Positions 21,771 to 34,125 of a stretch of DNA of 64,000 bases are shown piece after piece (within the stretch, counting starts at the first letter, position 1; the number at the start of each line of letters is the position of its first letter). Where the stretch lies: positions 36,697,001 to 36,761,000 of the forward strand of contig NC_088342.1 of NCBI RefSeq assembly GCF_036884655.1, given 5' to 3'. The DNA comes from Musa acuminata AAA Group (lineage: Eukaryota > Streptophyta > Magnoliopsida > Zingiberales > Musaceae). The position numbers and the translations under genes were made by a program. The notes beneath the pieces were generated by a model. It did no database searches and had not been told where the DNA came from. It worked only from the letters and a program-made list of their open reading frames with translations.

Positions 21771-23379
21771 TGTTATGAATGAGTCGGCACTAAGAGGGGG
21801 GGGGGGTAAATTAGTGCAGCGGTAAAAATGTTGGTTCTAAAAATGTTATATACGATAAAAACTGAACTCAGAAGATAACTTGAAATTCAATGCTTGTTCG
21901 TAAGCGTATGTATAGTAAAAGCACAATAAGGAGGAAAGACAGTTTGCTACAAAAATAAATTGCAAGAAGGAAAACATAAACTAGATTTTATAGTGGTTCG
22001 GTCGTTATGACCTACATCCACTCCTTTGATTCCTCTTCCGTCGAGGCCACCGGCATCCACTATCGGTCTTCCTTTAATAGGCGAAGACCAATCACCTTTT
22101 ACAACTTGATCTCCTTTTACCGGGATTAGGAGATAATCCTTACACCCCCATTTACTCCTTTCTCAAACTATTCTAACAATTAGAAGAAGGAGAGGAGTTC
22201 ATATAAGATTGCAGTAGTGTTTCTTTCCTTTTTTACTCTCGTGTATCTTGAACAGGGATGAGAGGGATATTTATAGGCCTTAAGTTGATTCAAACTTGGA
22301 GCTTAAAAATATCCCAACCTGGGTTTCCTATGTACGGGCGGTACCACCACTTGACACCCTGCCATTGGGTGGTACCACCACCCAGTCTGGGTAGTACCAC
22401 TGCTTGCAGCCTCTCGAAGATTGTGTCTGGGTGATACCACCACACAGACCGATGATACCACCTCCTCGAAGACTATGTCTAGGCGGTAGCACTACCTAGA
22501 CTGGCGGTACCGCTGCCTGACATAGTCTCGGAGACTGTGCCACGATGGTTTCACATGTTTGGTCATTGTTTGGGACTTTCTCTTGGCCCACATAACCCAA
22601 ACTTGGCCCAACTATCCCCTAATTGGGTTGGCCCAATTATAATTCCAATTATATCCTAACTATGAATTTTAAGACATATACTAAGCTAAACAAAATCCGT
22701 AAGTCTAGGTTTCTTCCGGTGATCTTCCAGCGAACTTTCGACGATCTCTCAACAATGTTCTAGAGGACTTCCGACAAGCTCCTGGACTTCACGACAATCT
22801 TCTTAGCGAGTTCCGATGAGCTTCTTTGACAAGCTCCTAGACTTTGGGGTCAATTTCGGTAGAACTTCCGATAAACGTTCGGACTTCCGATGAACTCTCG
22901 AACTCCCAACGAAATCACGTTCTTGACTCCGAGACTTCATTTTGCTTTATGCCTTGCTATCATAGTTAATCCTGCACATATAAAATACACTTCAATATAG
23001 ACAATTATTACTAAGCATGAATCATGTTGTCCGGCATGTCATTGGTCCATCGACGCTTCATCCGATTCTTTGGCGTAGCGTCCTCTCTTACGGCCTATTG
23101 CCCAATTGACTAGTTAACCTCCGCAACTCCGATATCCTTAGTACAATATCTACTCTTCTTGGTCTGATGCCCGAATCCATGGCTTGAAGCCTTCTATCGA
23201 TATGTTGATTGATCCTCCGTCTCGACGTCCAATCTTCTGACATGTTTTCCTTCGGCCCAACATGATTCTTCCTGCTTTAATTGTCTCATCCTAATCAAAG
23301 CATCCTGCATCACTCAAGACGCAGATCAAATCATAAATGCTTATCAATTGGTTATATCATCAAAATATGAGATTCAACA
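21771..23379 (-). mobile_element. Solo LTR of the SIRE-like Copia family (copy B)
   Basis: On the minus strand it begins TGTTGAATCTC at 23379 and ends at 21771 (...TCATAACA). It has the G-run near 21796 and the GGCGGTACC-type hairpin words near 22334-22530. No primer site lies beyond 21771 and no polypurine tract beyond 23379, so there is no interior. The flanks are GAAAG (21766-21770) and GAAGG (23380-23384), a 5-bp target duplication with one change, and the purine-rich tract continues on both sides. Confidence 0.8.
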
Positions 23380-24030
23380 GAAGGAACAAGAGGAAGGAAG
23401 AAGATAAGGAGAGGAAGAAGAGAAGGAGAGAAAGAAGAGAAAGGAAAAAAGGGGCTGTAGTTGTGGCTGCGGTTGTGGCAGTTGTTGCTGGGAAAGAAGA
23501 AGAGAAAGGAAGAAGCGAACGAGAGGAAGAAGAGAATGAAAAGAAGGGGCTATGGCTATGACAGCTGTGGTTGGGAAAGAAGAAGAGGAAGGAAGAAGAG
23601 AAGGAGTGAAAGAAGAGAAGATAAAGAAGGAAGAGTCTGCGGTTGTGGCTACGGTTAGGAAAGAAGAAGAGAAGGAGAGAAAGGAAGGAAGAAGTGGAAG
23701 GGGCTTGTAGCTAAGGCTATGGCTAGGAGAGAAGAAGGAGAGGAAGAGCAGTAGGGGAGGAAGAAGAGGCTGTAGTTGGGAGAAGAAGAAGAGAAAGGAA
23801 GAAGAGGAGGGGAGGAAGGAAGGAAGTAGAGGAGGGGGTTGTGACTACAACTATGGGAGAGAGAGAAGGAGTAGAAGAAGAGGAGGAAGAGAGGGGAGAG
23901 TAAGCAACTATGCCTCTCTACATTCTGCATGAGCTGCAGTTGTGGAGGAAGAAAGAAGATGGGAAAACAGGGAGAAGAGGAGGAAGAGTGGAAGAAGGAT
24001 TTGGGTTTAAAACTTCTTTGGATCAAAATC
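23380..24030 (+). repeat. Purine-rich tandem repeat, right part
   Basis: Continuation of the tract interrupted by the solo LTR. GGAAAGAAGAAGAG-like units alternate with GGCTGYGGTTRTGG words. It runs up to the presumed Gypsy LTR and may be part of it. The minus-strand ORF at 23655-24032 is a Ser/Pro/Leu-rich translation of the repeat and is not called. Confidence 0.65.
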
Positions 24031-24039
24031 ACTGAAAGG

Positions 24040-26382
24040 CAAGTATTATAATCCTTTTCTACTATAATTTTATCTCTACTTTTACCTTGAATATGAGAAA
24101 TTTGAATAATTCAAGCCTGGCAATATGATATCTCTCTTATTTGGATATAAAGGTTTGAATCTAAAAAATTATTGAGATTCTGACCCTTCTACCTTTCTTT
24201 AGCTATAAATCCTTGTACTTATTTCGAATTTAGACAAAATTATTTGATCTGAATATAGACTTATAAAGCTTTCTTTTAATAGCTTATTTAAATGATTTGG
24301 AGTAAATTTTCCTACCCAAACATCTAATTGAATTGACCCTATAAGTTTAGTAAAATAGAGACCAAAATTTCTAACCCGTTGTTACTAAATTGCTTATAAC
24401 TCTTTGTTGAAAACTCTTATTTATGCAAAACTTATTATGGAAACTAAACTCATAGATATTTCTTTTGATATTTAGATTGAAAGATTTGAAGTTCAAATGC
24501 CTACCCAAACTTCTATTTCAATTGACCCTACAGATTTTATAAAAATAAGGATCGTAATTTTTGACCTTTGATACTAAACTACTTATAACTCTCTATTGGA
24601 AAGTCCAATTCATATGAAACTTATTTTCTATAAAATTAGATTAAAATATATTTCTAATGACATATTTCTTAAATAAATTAGAGTATAATTGATAGTTCAA
24701 ATTATTTATACAATATCCCTCACAGAATCTATCAGAATAAAACTTTCGTCAAATGTGCCTATTCCGATTTCATCTCTTTAGACATTGAATTTATCTAGCA
24801 TTATTTCTTCAATTGAGCTATATTCAATTGCTTGGAATCCTTGTATAATCTTACTTTTATTTTCTTTTAAATTTGAATGCATTTTTGAAATAATATGTTT
24901 GCATCGTATTCACTCATAAAAGCACATGTACATTTCATTGTTTCGCATGTGCTTCCGATATGTGCTAATTTCATTATTTATAATATTTTTTTTATTCTCT
25001 GGTATTTATGGGATAATGTGAATCTTTGTTAGAAATGGTAAAGGGAGTTATACTTAAAGCTCGTGATGCTCTATTGGTCACCTATGACTTTACTCAAATG
25101 TGGGTGGATGGAACTCCCAAACGTGGGAGACTTATGTTTGGTGGTCATTCAGAAATGAATAGACTATATTATGTTATGATCTTACTTCATCTTTTATGTG
25201 TTTGATATGATATCCAAAGGTTTGGTTATGTGCTTCTATATGTGCTTTGGATAAGAATAAATTGAATGCAATGTCAAATACAATATTTGAGCTTCTGTTT
25301 CATATTTATTATTTGATATGCTCCAAAATGCTTCTTATGCTATTGATATATTCCGAAATACTTTTTATATCATTGATATATTCTGAAATATTTTATTTGT
25401 TATTATTATACTCTGAATTATTTCACACGCTATTGATATGCTTTGAAATATTTCATATGTCATTGATATGCTCTGAAATATTTCATATGTCATTAATATA
25501 CTCGAAAATATTTCAAATACCATTAATATGATCCGAAATATTTCATATGCTATTGATATACTTCAAAATATTTTATATGTCATTGGTATGCTTTGAAATA
25601 TTTCATACGTCATTGATATACCCTGAAATGCTTCTTAATTATTGATATGTTCCAATTATACTTTACTCCATTTGTTATGAACCAAATATGTTTTGAATGA
25701 AATGACATTTGCGATTCTACATCTAATGAGATAATATCTATAAACTCTTGTATCCCTGCCTTGCATTGGGATACTAAGTTTGCTTGTAGCTATGCATGCT
25801 CTCTTTTACCATTAATATGTTTGTCACTTACTGAGCTATTTAGCTCATTTGTTGTTATATAAATTTTTCAGGTTAGCTTGTCACTCACTAAAATGTTAGA
25901 ACTGGGTTGAGGCAGTGAAAAGCTATTCAAATTATGGACAAGTCTTTATTGGCTATTGTGTTGTTGTTGTATAAGTGTATTTTGCATATAATGAAATGTT
26001 GTCGACATATTTGAATTGATATATTGTGTAAAAGTTTTAAAAGACCTCTCATATTTAGAATTTTGAAATGTTAAGTTTAATTTGTACAATAATATGAACT
26101 TGTTGTAAACATTGGTTTTGTAATCATATAGATTGTCACACTTATAGATTTATGATGTGGTTACTATTTTGTTGAGTTGGCTTTAGATTTTATGAATTAT
26201 CGAGTGATGTGGTGTATGATTATAAACCACATAGGTTTTATGGGTGTGAATGATACTTGAATGTTTCTTAGTGTCCACAAATGTTAGTTTAGATCCTAAA
26301 TTGAATTATTGATCAAATTTTAAAATTATTGATTTAAGACAGGGTCACACCTTCTGAATATGATAATTCGGGGGGTGTGACA
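24040..26382 (+). mobile_element. Ty3/Gypsy LTR (left limit uncertain)
   Basis: The right end is clear: GGGGGTGTGACA at about 26371-26382, followed by a tRNA-Met primer site. The left limit could lie anywhere from the purine tract rightwards; no TG start was identified. Long LTRs ending TGTGACA are usual in the Tekay group of chromoviruses. A 30-bp minisatellite lies inside. Confidence 0.55.
25314..25643 (+). repeat. 30-bp minisatellite, about 11 units
   Basis: Units such as TGATATGCTCTGAAATATTT followed by CATATGTCAT repeat head-to-tail with an exact 30-bp period and drifting bases. The 94-codon ORF at 25247-25531 is only its translation (SEIFHMSLI repeats), because 30 is a multiple of three. 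Confidence 0.85.
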
Positions 26383-26386
26383 GAGG

Positions 26387-26398
26387 TGGTATCAGAGC
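26387..26398 (+). other. Primer binding site of the Gypsy remnant
   Basis: TGGTATCAGAGC four bases after the LTR end; fixes a plus-strand orientation. Confidence 0.85.
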
Positions 26399-27594
26399 AT
26401 GATTTGAGGATCACTAAGATATTTGATCTATTTAATATGTAAAATATATTGAGGTTTAGTAAATTATATAGAGATCAATGAATTTTTTTTTTTATGTCTT
26501 TTAGGAATCTAGAATGACGAGGACGTTTGGTCCTCCTACTTTATATGCTTCTGATTAATTGAGTGGGATGAAAGTGTTGATCAGGGATATCAAGTTAGAA
26601 TGGACTAGGAACAGAATAATTTAAGTAGCTTAGTTCTTCATATTTCAATGGTGAACTTAATCCATTAGTGGCAAAATAATAGATAATGCGAATAGGGAAG
26701 ATATTTGATGCACTAAATTATTCTGATAATCAAAGGATTTCTTTTGCCACCCTTATGTTGGATGTAGAGGTTGAGCATGGATGGGAACAATAAAAAGAAT
26801 CTCTAGAGATCAGGGGCAAGAATAGCAAGAACAAGTTTACCAACAATAACAAGAGAGGAAATAAATCAAAAAATAGTAATAAGAGAGTCAAGATATCTAG
26901 ATTTGAAAAAGGAAGTAACCATAAAAGACTCAATCATATGTAAAATGCGGGTTAAATAGTGAAACAAGTCCATGTTTTTAGGTGACTAAAGCCTGTTTAG
27001 CTTGTGGGAAGTTGGATCATAAATTAAAAGATTGCCCTTTGAATAAGAAGAAAGAGTCATTACCTCCTAAATCATTCGCCCATGTCAAAGTGTATGCTAT
27101 TACTAAATATAATTCTAAAGCTTCTAAATCAGTGGTCGAAAATATTATTCATGCTTATAATGGAAATACAAAAATTTTGTTTGACCATAGTTCCAATCTA
27201 TGTATTGTTTTGTAATATTTTGCTTATCACTTAGGCATTCAACTTAGACCACTAGATTATATGCTATACATAACTATGACTATTGGAGATTCGCTTGATT
27301 TGGTCATCTTGCCTGATTTCTATTGGAAAACATGAACTTCTTGCTAATTTGATTCTCCTAGAGATTTGGAGTTTTGATATTATATTTGGTTTGGATTGAC
27401 TATCTTTTTATCATATCAGTATAAATTGTTATAAAAAAATGATCACTTTTTGCATACTAGTTCATCCCATCTTTTATTTTGAGGGTGTTAGGCAAGATTT
27501 ACCTCCTTGCTTGATATCGGCACTTCAAACTCATTGTCTTATGCAGGAAGGCTATTTTTGCTATCTTATATATATTATTAGTGTAGGAAATAAA
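26399..27594 (+). pseudogene. Ty3/Gypsy (Tekay-like chromovirus) gag-protease remnant
   Basis: After the primer site comes a rearranged gag. A CCHC zinc knuckle reads CLACGKLDHKLKDCPLNKKK (about 27000-27050). The protease follows as KILFDHSSNLCIVL, where the active-site DSG/DTG has become DHS, then LGIQLRPLDYMLYITMTIGD and a degenerate FDIIFGLD block. It ends with FYFEGVRQDLPPCLISALQT, a link typical of the protease to RT region. No reverse transcriptase or integrase follows: at about 27595 the sequence switches to a Copia RT in the same orientation. Stops at several places show that it is inactive. Confidence 0.75.
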
Positions 27595-28417
27595 GGACTT
27601 AGGGGAAGCATCCTATATCTTGGGGATTAGAATCTATAGAGATAGATCCAAGAGGATGCTTGGCTTGTCCCAGTCCAGGTACATAGAAACCATTGTCAAA
27701 AGGTTTGGCATGGAAAATTCCAAAGGGCAAACATGGATATGATACCTTATGCCTCAGCAATAGGGTCTATCATGTATGCCATGCTATGTACTAGGCCTGA
27801 TATAGCGCATGCTCTGAGTGTCACGAGCAGGTATCAGGCGGATCCAGGCTTGGAGCACTGGAAAGCAGTAAAGTGTATCCTTAAGTACTTGAGAAGGACT
27901 AAGGATCTTTTACTAGTATATGGAGGTAATAGCCTTAAGGTTGAAGACTTCACTGACTCAAGTTTTCAGTCTGATGTCGATGATAGCAAGTCGAATTCAG
28001 GGTATGTGTACACCTTGAATGGAGGAGCAGTGTGCTGGAAGAGTTCCAAGCAAGATACTACTGCTGACTCGACCACAGAGGCGGAGTATATTGCTGCATC
28101 GGATGCAGCAAAGGAGGGAGTCTGGATGAAGAAGTTCATCACAGATTTGGGAGTCGTGCCGAGTAACGAGGAGCCGACTTCCTTATATTGCGACAACTAC
28201 GGGGCGATTACTCAAATAAGGGAACCCGGGTCTCATCAGAAGTGTTCTGAGGAGGTTCCAACTTATCAGAGAGATCGTAACCCGAGGAGAAATAGCAGTG
28301 GAAAGAGTTCCATCCGAAGATAACATTGCAGATCCACTGACAAAGCCGTTGCCTCAGATTGTCTATGAGCGTCACAGGAGTCTGATGGGGATCAGACACA
28401 TAGGTGATTGGCTTTAG
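27595..28417 (+). pseudogene. Ty1/Copia RT end and RNase H
   Basis: The homology opens inside the C-terminal part of a Copia reverse transcriptase (SQSRYIETIVKRFGMEN near 27670-27715). A short internal deletion before NMDMIPYASAIGSIMYAMLC removes the usual Lys/Pro-rich link. RNase H is well preserved, with the ADSTTEAEYIAASDAAKEGV block near 28060-28120 and LYCDN near 28185. A single-base frameshift near 28230 puts the last 60 residues in another frame, ending at TAG 28415-28417. The polypurine tract and 3' LTR follow at once, the correct order. RT, integrase, protease and gag are lost at the Gypsy junction. Confidence 0.85.
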
Positions 28418-28420
28418 GTC

Positions 28421-28431
28421 AAGTGGGAGAT
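28421..28431 (+). other. Polypurine tract
   Basis: AAGTGGGAGAT directly before the LTR start; a usual Copia plus-strand primer. Confidence 0.75.
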
Positions 28432-29926
28432 TGCTAGTCATAGGTGCCCATCAAGCCAATCACGTGAGTGATGGCACGTGTGACTTGATACAGAATCTTT
28501 TTGCTTATTATATTTTGGCGTATATCACTTTATAACTATTGCATAAATGCATATATATTGTGATGTCCTTGGATTTGTGCAATGGGAATCGGATCGTGAT
28601 GAGATCACGATAATGAGATCGATTCACCTTTAAACACATATCCTAAATAATCCCGGTCATAGGTTACTCGAGAGGGACATCGTGATAACCGGATAGACTG
28701 GTGTGCTGTATACCCGTCCATATGATGGATGCAGCTGGTCTCATAGCTGCTCGTGTAGGGACACTAGGGATACAGTACAGGTGCTCATTGGAGAATGAGT
28801 TCACTGATTGATCCGCTTACGGAATGCTGGATGGTTGATGATGCCTTATTGTCAGACAACGATTCCGTAGTCCTAGTGGTGTATCTGGTTCTTAGACTTA
28901 AGACACCAAGGATGTCCTGTATGAGTGCTCCACTCTTTGATACCAGACTTATAGGTTTGGCTGTTCCCAGATCTAGTACAGCTGGTCATTGGGAGTGGTA
29001 GTCGACCTTACGAGGGCTATTGAGTGTCGATAGAGGATCATCCACTCTCGGCGTCATGAGAGGAATATCCTATGTGTTCTTGCTCAGACAAATCCCTGGC
29101 CAGGGTCATTCGGGTTGAGAGAGAAAGAGTTCTCCGGGAGAATCCGATTAGAGCGAGACTCGAGTAGAAACCGTATGGGTCTGACAGCACCATGCTCGAT
29201 ATACGGTCTCTGGGATATTAGATGGATGAGGGACTATAGGTACATGGTAACTAAGGACAGACAGGTCCAATGGATTGGATTCCCCTGTATCGTCTGGGGA
29301 CTACGGCGTAGTGGCCTAGTACTTCCGTAGTCGATGAGTCGAGTGAATTATTACAGAGATAATAATTCACTAAGTTAGAAGGAGTTCTGACAGGTATGAC
29401 TCACGGCCAGCTCGATATTGGGCCTAGAGGGTCACACACATATGGTAGGCATTGCGATGAGTAGAGGTTCGGATATGAGATATCCGACGGAGCCCTTGTC
29501 TTATTGGATGCAGATCCAATACCCACTAGGGAAAGGACCCATTAGGGTTTTGACACGGGATCTCTATAAATAGGAGGGATTCACAGCCTCATAGGCTAGA
29601 GTCTTTGCTTGCCCTTCCTATTCTCCTCTCCCTCTCCACCTCAGAGTAGGCCTGGAGTTTTGAGGAGCGTCGTCGCAACCCTGCTGTGTGGATCACCGCT
29701 AGAGAGGAGGACGCTTGACCTCCTTCACCCTCTCCTAAGGATCTGCAAGGAAACAGGGATATACGATCTCCCTAGGTAACACAATCTCTATACGCAGTTT
29801 TTGTGTTTTGCGGATTTTTGCGCACCAATCTTCGCACGACGACGAACATCTTTTTGGGAATCGGGGATTTTTGTTTTCTTGTTCTTCTGCTGCGCATATG
29901 ATGTCGCCCCCTATGATTTCCCAACA
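28432..29926 (+). mobile_element. 3' LTR of the plus-strand Copia
   Basis: Starts TGCTAGTCATAGG after the polypurine tract and ends TTTCCCAACA at 29926 (1,495 bp). A CTATAAATAGG core promoter (about 29563) is followed by a leader-like sequence, as expected for the LTR promoter. Confidence 0.8.
29563..29573 (+). promoter_or_regulatory. TATA box in the Copia LTR
   Basis: CTATAAATAGG matches the plant TATA consensus. It lies in the 3' LTR, so if active it would drive transcription rightwards into the inverted LTR at 29927-31115. Confidence 0.6.
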
Positions 29927-31115
29927 GGAAAATCTAGGGGTGACATCACATGCACAGCGGAAGAACAGAAAACCAAAATTCTCAAAATTTTCAATGATGT
30001 GTTCGTCGTCATATGAAGATTGGTGTGCAAAAACCCATGAAACTTAAATCCACGTGTGAGATAGTGTTTTCCCTAGGGAGATTGTATATCCCTGGATCGC
30101 TACAAATCTATAGGAGTAGATGAAAGAGGTCAAGTGTCCTCCTCTCTAACGGTGATCCACATAACAGGGCTATGATGATACTCCTCAAATCGCTACCCAA
30201 ATCTCCACACTTACTATCTAATGAGGAGAAGGGGAAAGGAGAATAGGAGGTAGCAACCAAGAAACCTCTAGTTTATGAGCCTATGACTCCCTCCTATTTA
30301 TAGATGTCCCTTATCATATTAACCCTAATAGATCCTCCCTATTGGTTATTGGATCTTCATCCAACTGCCCAAGCCTCTTAGATTAATGGATCTCTATAAA
30401 ATTATCTCTCATTGGTTTTTAGTTAATCTCATCTATAAGATGTAATAATTCAGAGGCTTATTAGATATCTAATAAAATAGAAGCTCTAACGGATATCTTT
30501 TATCTGAACCTCTACTCGTTGCAATGCCTGGCATATATATGTGACCCTCTATGCCCAATATCGAACTAGCCGTGAGTTATACCTGTCAGAACTCCTTTTG
30601 ACTTAATGAATTATTATCTCCATAATAATTTCAATTGACTTATCGATTATGGATGTACTAAGCTATTACGCTGTAGTCCCCAAACGATACAAGAGAATCC
30701 AATCATTTGGACATATCTATCCTTAGTTACTATGTACCTATAGTATCTCATCCATTTAATATCCCAGAGACTATATACCGGGCATGGTGCTGTCAAGTCT
30801 TTATAGTTTCTACTCGAGTCTCACTCTATTCGGATTCTCCTAGAGAACTCTTTCTCTCATAATCCGAATGACCTTGGTTAGGGATTTGATTGAGCAAGAA
30901 TATATGAGATATTCCTCTTATGATACCGAGAGCGGATGATCCTCTATTGACACTCAATAGCTCTCGTATGATTAACTACCACTCCCGTTGACCAACTATG
31001 CTAGATCTAGAACTTCCAGACCTATAAGTTTGGTATCAAAGAGTGGAGTACTCATATAGGATATCCTTAGTGTCTCAAGTCTAAGGACCAGATACACCAC
31101 TAGGACTACGGAATC
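29927..31115 (-). mobile_element. Inverted, 5'-truncated LTR of the same Copia family
   Basis: Reverse-complement match to 28861-29926, meeting it tail-to-tail at 29926/29927; the terminal CAACA of this copy is missing. Its 5' part is deleted: at 31115 the LTR fuses to integrase sequence, both sides sharing GATTCCG-like bases. Confidence 0.8.
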
Positions 31116-32504
31116 TCCACCAAGAATTTGTTCCTTCTTAAGGAACACCGCTCGCTTGGCTACAAAAATCTTTTGGTTCTCGAGATGATAGAAATAATAC
31201 CCACAAGTTTCTTTGGGGTGTCCCACAAACTTACACCACTCCATCTTAAATTCCAACTTATCGGGGTTGTGTCTTTTAACGTGTGCAAGACAACCCCAAA
31301 TTTTAACAACCTTAAGATCGGGCTTCTTCCCTTTCCATATCTCATATGTGGTAGATACTACCAACTTAGTTGGAACTTTGTTCAGAAGGTAAGATATGGT
31401 CTATAGAGTGTATCCCCAAAATGAGATAGATAGGTCAGTGAAACTCATCATGGACTATACCATCTCTTACAATGTGCAATTCCTCCTCTCGGATACACTA
31501 TTGAGTTGAGGTGTATAAGGATGTATCCATTGAGACAAAATCTCATAGTCCTTGAGGAACTGAGTGAACTTTGTACTTAAGTACTCACCTCTTTGATCTG
31601 ATCTGATCAAAGAGTCTTGATACTCTTTCTAGTATGGTTTTCCACTTCATTCTTATCCTCCCTAAATTTTTCGAAGGCCTCGAACTTATACTTCATCAAG
31701 TATATATATCCATACCTTGAGAAATCATTAGTAAAAGTAATGAAGTAAGAGTAATCACCTATGAAATGAGTTGACATGGGACCATATACATCACTATTTA
31801 TGAGTTTCAGTAGCTCAATAGCTCTCTCTCCAATCCTACTAAATGGATCTAGATATCTATCTTTTAGCAACTTTTGAATCATTCCCTTATTGATGTGACA
31901 TAATCTCGTTTCCTCTTGGACACACTTACATCCATAATAGCACCTGAAGCTTCTCTAAGCTTTTGTTTCACTCTCTCTACAAGGTACTTTTTGTAGTTCC
32001 TCTTCTAGTGCCCATCTTTGCCATAGTGAAAGCACTGGCCTTTGTCCTTTGTTAGGTCTTTCTTGGCAACCTTTTCTTTACTCGATCTGCCCTTGCCCAT
32101 ACCCTTCTTAGGGGATTTTTCTACCTTCCTTTTCTTTCTGGTCTCATCAATATATAGAACTAATTTCTTTTTCTTGATAGTGCTCTTTGCCTCCCTCAAC
32201 ATTTTGAGGAACTCAGGGAGAGTCACCTCAAGCTTGTTCATATTAAAATTCATTATGAATTGTGAAAAGGAATCTAGTATGGACTAAAGCATAAGATCTA
32301 CACATAAGTTATCCTCTAGGACCATTCCTAGACTTGTGAGTTTCTCTATCTACTCTATAATCTTTAGGGCATGGTTCTGAACTGGTGTCCCCTCAGCCAT
32401 CCTAGCGTGGAAGAGGCTCTTGGATATCTCATATCACTGAGTCCTTTCTTGTTCCAAAAATAGTTTATGGACATATAGAAGAATGAATCTGATGTCCATC
32501 TTTT
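31116..32504 (-). pseudogene. Copia integrase and gag remnant (minus copy)
   Basis: On the minus strand gag comes first: the central gag from 32499 (the part after the LTR insertion), with the [20 protein letters not shown] block (32200-32253), a Lys-rich linker and the zinc knuckle CFHYGKDGH (about 32005-32035). Integrase follows: SDVYGPMSTHFIGDYSYFIT (about 31740-31800) contains the catalytic-core start, and KPDLKVVKIWGCLAHVKRHN (about 31270-31330) and FVAKRAVFLKKEQILGG (to 31116) are its end. RT and RNase H are deleted; the integrase ORF reads directly into the LTR. It is inactive. Confidence 0.8.
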
Positions 32505-34125
32505 TGTTAGGATCAGGGTCAGCACTAAAAAGGGGGGCGGGGGGAATTAGTGCAACGGAAAATCTTTCATCGATTTCAAACGATGTTCGTACGATGAAAT
32601 TGTTTCCGACATAAAACCATTTTCGGAAACTTAACTTGAAAGCGAGTATAAACATATTGAAGGCAGTAAGCTATTAAAGAGGTTTGTAGTATATAAATAG
32701 CAAAAATAAATGCAAACCAGAGAAGACGGTTGTTTATAGCAAAAATAAATGCAAAAATAAATCCACTTCTCTGATTCCTCTTCCATCGAGGCCACCGGCA
32801 TCCACTAGAGGCCTTCCTTCAACAAGCGAAGGCCAACCACCCTTTTACAGCTCAATTCTCTTTTTACCGGGTTTAGGAGATAACCCTTACATCCCACTCA
32901 CTCCTCTCTCAAACTATTCTAACACTTAAAACTATGAGAGGAGCTCACACAAGATTACAGCAAGGTTTCTATACTTTTTTACTCTCAATACTTGTGTGCT
33001 TTAACGAGGGATGAGAGAGATATTTATAGGCTTCATGTTGATTCAAACTTAGAACCTAAAAATATCTCATCTCGCGTTCCCCGGGCACGGGCGGTACCAC
33101 CGCCCAGTGTCAGTTTGGCTGACACTGTCCTGGGCGGTACCACCACCCAGGTCTGGCAGTACCACCACCTAGGATGCTGTGCTAGGCAGTACCACTACCT
33201 AAACTGGCATACCATCACCTGGCACCCGCAAGGGGTGGTACAACCGCCCAGACTAGCGATACCATCGCCTAACACAGTCTCGAAAACTGTGCCATGATGG
33301 TGAGTCTTCTTGGGGCACTATTTGGGCTTCTTATTGGGCCCAACATAGTTCTTACATGGGCCTAGCTAGCCCGTAATTGGGTTGGCCCAATCCTAGCCCA
33401 ATTACGTGCTAATTACGATTCCTAAGACATATTCTAAGCTAAACTAAGTCCGTAAGTCTATTCTTCCAGCGAGCTTCCGGCGAACTTCCGACGAACTCTC
33501 GGCAATGTTTCGGCGGACTCCCGGGAAGCTCTTGGATTTGCAATGATTCACTTAACGAGTTACGACAAGCTTCTCTGGCAAGCTCCATGACTTCTCGGCT
33601 AGTTCCCGCAGAACTTCCGACAAACGTCTAGACTTCCAACGAACTCTCGAACTCCCAACATGATCGCGTCATTGACTTCGGGACTTCATTTTGCTTTATG
33701 CCTTGCTATCGTAGTTAATCCTGCACATATAAAACAATCTTCGATCTAGATAATTAATACTAAGAATTAATCAAGTTGTCCGGCATGTCATTGGTCCCTC
33801 GACGCTTCGTCCGATTCTTCGGCGCATCGTCCTCTCTTATGGCCTATTGCCCAATCGGCCAGTTGATTCCGCAACTCCGATATCCTTGGTGCAATGTCCG
33901 CTCTTCTTGGCCCGATGCTCGAATCCACGACCCGAAGCCTTTTGTCGATACGTTGACCGATTCACAGGCCCGACGTCTAATCTTCTGACATGTTCCTCTG
34001 ACCCAACATGATTTTTCTTGCTTTAATTATCTCATCCTGATCGAAGCATCCTACGTCACTCAAAACACATATTAAAACATAAACACATATCGATTGGTTT
34101 CATTATCAAAATCTAAGATTCAACA
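32505..34125 (-). mobile_element. Solo LTR of the SIRE-like Copia family (copy C)
   Basis: On the minus strand it begins TGTTGAATCTTAG at 34125 and ends GATCCTAACA at 32505 (1,621 bp). The flanks are CTTTT on both sides (32500-32504 and 34126-34130), a perfect 5-bp target duplication. It lies within the gag of a different Copia, splitting it at about residue 90. There is no interior. The hairpin words of the family are at 33085-33290. Confidence 0.9.

Noticed and set aside
23655..24032. 125-codon Ser/Pro/Leu-rich ORF, resembling a secreted protein
   Set aside because: Translation of a purine-rich repeat read from its pyrimidine strand.
25247..25531. 94-codon repeat protein
   Set aside because: Artefact of a 30-bp minisatellite in an LTR.
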